From the NCBI RefSeq assembly GCF_009901565.1, contig NZ_WXEW01000010.1, forward strand, positions 124,001-188,000: a DNA stretch of 64,000 nt. The letters are read 5' to 3'. A program made the position numbers and the translations under genes. The notes beneath the pieces were generated by a model. It worked only from the letters and a program-made list of their open reading frames with translations, made no database searches and had not been told where the DNA came from. Each line of letters begins with the position of its first letter. Within the stretch, counting starts at the first letter, position 1. The stretch comes from Herbidospora solisilvae. Lineage in GTDB: Bacteria > Actinomycetota > Actinomycetes > Streptosporangiales > Streptosporangiaceae. Positions 62,495 through 64,000 of the stretch are shown here, piece by piece.

Positions 62495-63793
62495 ATGCTC
62501 GTTATCAACGTGGTCGGGCTCACCCCGCGCCTGCTCGCCCACATGCCCAACGTGTCGAAACTGGGCAACGCCGCCGCGCTCACGCCGGTGCTGCCTGCGG
62601 TGACCTGCTCGGTGCAGGCCTCCATCGTGACCGGCGCGATGCCCCGCGACCACGGCATCGTCGGCAACGGATGGTACTTCCGCGACCTCGGCGAGGTCTT
62701 CCTGTGGCGCCAGCACAACGCCCTCATCCAGGGCGAGCAGATCTGGGACGTCACCCGCGACCTCAAGACCGCCAACGTCTGCTGGTGGTACGCCATGGGC
62801 ACCAACTCCGACTTCGTGGTGACCCCCCGCCCGATCTACCACGCCGACGGCGCCAAGTCGCCCGACGCCTACGTGCGCCCCCCGGAGTGGCACGACAAGC
62901 TGGTGAACGACCTGGGCGAGTTCCCCCTGTTCACCTACTGGGGCCCGAACGCCGGCATCACCTCATCGAACTGGATCGTGGGCGCCACCCGCAAGATCAT
63001 CAACGAGGAGAAGCCCGACCTCACGATGGTCTACATCCCGCACCTCGACTACGACCTGCAGCGCTTCGGCCCCGACTCCCAGCAGGCCGTCGACGCCGCC
63101 AAGGCCGTCGACCAGGCGCTGGTGCCGCTGCTCGACCAGAACCCGGTCATCCTGTCGGAGTACGGCATCACCAACGCCTCCAAGGCCGTCGACATCAACC
63201 GCGCCCTGCGCCGCGAAGGCCTCCTGGAGGTCTACACCCAGGTCGGCATGGAGTATCTCGACCCGTGGACCAGCCGCGCCTTCGCGGTCTCCGACCACCA
63301 GATCTCGCACGTCTACGTGCGCGACTCCGCCGACATCCCGCGCGTCCGCGACCTGATCGCCGGCCTCGACGGCGTCGACGAGGTCCTCGACCAGGCCGGC
63401 AAGGAGAAGTACGGCCTCGACCACGAACGCGCCGGGGAACTGGTCGCCGTGGCCGAGCCCGACGCCTGGTTCACCTACTACTACTGGCTCGACGACGACC
63501 GCGCCCCCGACTTCGCCAAGCTGGTCGAGATCCACCGCAAGCCCGGCTACGACCCCGCCGAGCTGTTCATGACCAGCAAGGCCATCGCCGCCAAGGCGTT
63601 GCTGCGCAAGAAGATGGGCTTCCGCTACGAGATGTCGGTCGTGCCCCTCGACCCGAAGCAGGTGTCGGGCAGCCACGGTCGTCTCCCGGACTCCCCGGAG
63701 GACGGCCCGGTGCTGATCGGCCCGTGGGACGGCGACAAGTACCACGCGACCGAGGTGAAGGACCTGCTGCTCAAGGAACTGCGAAAGTCCTGA
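62495..63793 (+). CDS. alkaline phosphatase superfamily protein, nucleotide pyrophosphatase/phosphodiesterase-like (EboF-like)
   Basis: 432 residues. The fold start LVINVVGLTPRLLAHMPN replaces the usual metal-binding DG with VG. PAVTCSVQASIVTGAMPRDHGIVGNGWY holds the likely Thr nucleophile. PHLDYDLQRFGPDS replaces the normal DxxGH by D-Y-D-L-Q. FAVSDHQISHVY keeps the D-H pair. The family fold is clear but the metal site is modified, so the activity may differ from phosphodiesterase. GAGGA lies upstream of the ATG. Confidence 0.8.
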   Translation: MLVINVVGLTPRLLAHMPNVSKLGNAAALTPVLPAVTCSVQASIVTGAMPRDHGIVGNGWYFRDLGEVFLWRQHNALIQGEQIWDVTRDLKTANVCWWYAMGTNSDFVVTPRPIYHADGAKSPDAYVRPPEWHDKLVNDLGEFPLFTYWGPNAGITSSNWIVGATRKIINEEKPDLTMVYIPHLDYDLQRFGPDSQQAVDAAKAVDQALVPLLDQNPVILSEYGITNASKAVDINRALRREGLLEVYTQVGMEYLDPWTSRAFAVSDHQISHVYVRDSADIPRVRDLIAGLDGVDEVLDQAGKEKYGLDHERAGELVAVAEPDAWFTYYYWLDDDRAPDFAKLVEIHRKPGYDPAELFMTSKAIAAKALLRKKMGFRYEMSVVPLDPKQVSGSHGRLPDSPEDGPVLIGPWDGDKYHATEVKDLLLKELRKS

Positions 63794-63859
63794 CGGCCAC
63801 CGCCGACGGGTCGCCGCGACCGCCTGCCCGGTCGCGCGGCCCGATTCGGGGAAACCCGG

Positions 63860-64000
63860 TCAGGGGTGCGCCCCGGGGGTGATCAGCCCCGTCTCGTAGG
63901 CCAGCACGACCGCCTGCACCCGGTCGCGCAGCCCCAGCTTCGTCAGCACGTTGCCCACGTGGGTCTTCACGGTCGTCTCGCTGACCACCAGCTCACGCGC
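63860..64000 (-). CDS. LuxR/NarL-type regulator, C-terminal part of the HTH
   Basis: Only the last 46 residues are inside the window. [19 protein letters not shown] and [20 protein letters not shown] are the recognition and dimer helices of a LuxR-type HTH, ending GLITPGAHP, as is usual for two-component response regulators of the NarL family. The receiver domain and the partner kinase would be beyond the window edge. Confidence 0.85.
   Translation of the reverse strand, partial: ARELVVSETTVKTHVGNVLTKLGLRDRVQAVVLAYETGLITPGAHP

Overview
The window is 64 kb of a very GC-rich chromosome with strong G/C third-position bias. Mycothiol synthesis (mshC), a fabG-inhA pair, the MSMEG_4193/DUF3090/SCO1664 trio, dodecin, PAC2 and HemD-winged-helix proteins point to an actinobacterium. 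The overall gene style best fits the Streptosporangiales, but that rank is an inference. No tRNA, rRNA, CRISPR array, insertion sequence or prophage was recognised.

Layout. (1) 1-5660: end of a CBS protein, ChaB-like protein, hydrolase, methyltransferase, and a phenolic-lipid-type cluster (type III PKS, ICMT-like methyltransferase and flavoprotein, with a divergent UbiA prenyltransferase). (2) 5657-16768: rtcB, moaA, a DUF6457 protein, a three-hairpin RNA candidate resembling 6C RNA, a DUF3099 protein, dodecin, tldD/pmbA, fabG-inhA, two exported proteins and an aldo/keto reductase. (3) 16812-23025: uppP, the MSMEG_4193/DUF3090/SCO1664 trio, an NRDE protein, mshC and an LVIVD lipoprotein. (4) 23003-35805: an exopolysaccharide-type region with two FemAB/CelD-like GNAT proteins, a P450, a GH39-like protein, two GT2 glycosyltransferases and a 1270-residue flippase-polymerase-like fusion. 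A metallo-beta-lactamase-fold gene and an HxlR regulator lie inside it and share an operator motif. (5) 36164-37597: Tat amidase and peptide deformylase, with a near-identical 50-bp element upstream of each. (6) 37873-47452: nitrate assimilation (narK, nitrate reductase, flavoprotein, nirB, nirD, hemD-wHTH, sirohydrochlorin chelatase), almost all translationally coupled. (7) 47365-49405: decay zone with a TetR-like protein lacking most of its HTH, a CPBP protease pseudogene and a histidine kinase pseudogene. (8) 49408-54433: PAC2, HAD hydrolase, two exported proteins, a LuxR ATPase regulator and a membrane protein. (9) 54731-60662: complete oligopeptide/dipeptide-type ABC importer. (10) 60824-63793: a shortened ebo-like cluster (UbiA, TIM-barrel and phosphodiesterase-like proteins). 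(11) 63860-64000: end of a LuxR-type regulator.

The nitrate block makes a coherent pathway: uptake, two-step reduction to ammonium, and siroheme supply for NirB. The surface-polysaccharide block, uppP, the amidase and two different UbiA clusters make the window rich in envelope and isoprenoid functions. Several genes start 6-8 nt after a TANNNT hexamer with no Shine-Dalgarno sequence, so leaderless expression is likely common. The parts most worth a second look are the three-hairpin RNA at 8416-8523, the HxlR operator system, the paired leader element at 37010/37624, the ebo-like cluster with its triple half-site promoter, and the flippase-polymerase fusion.
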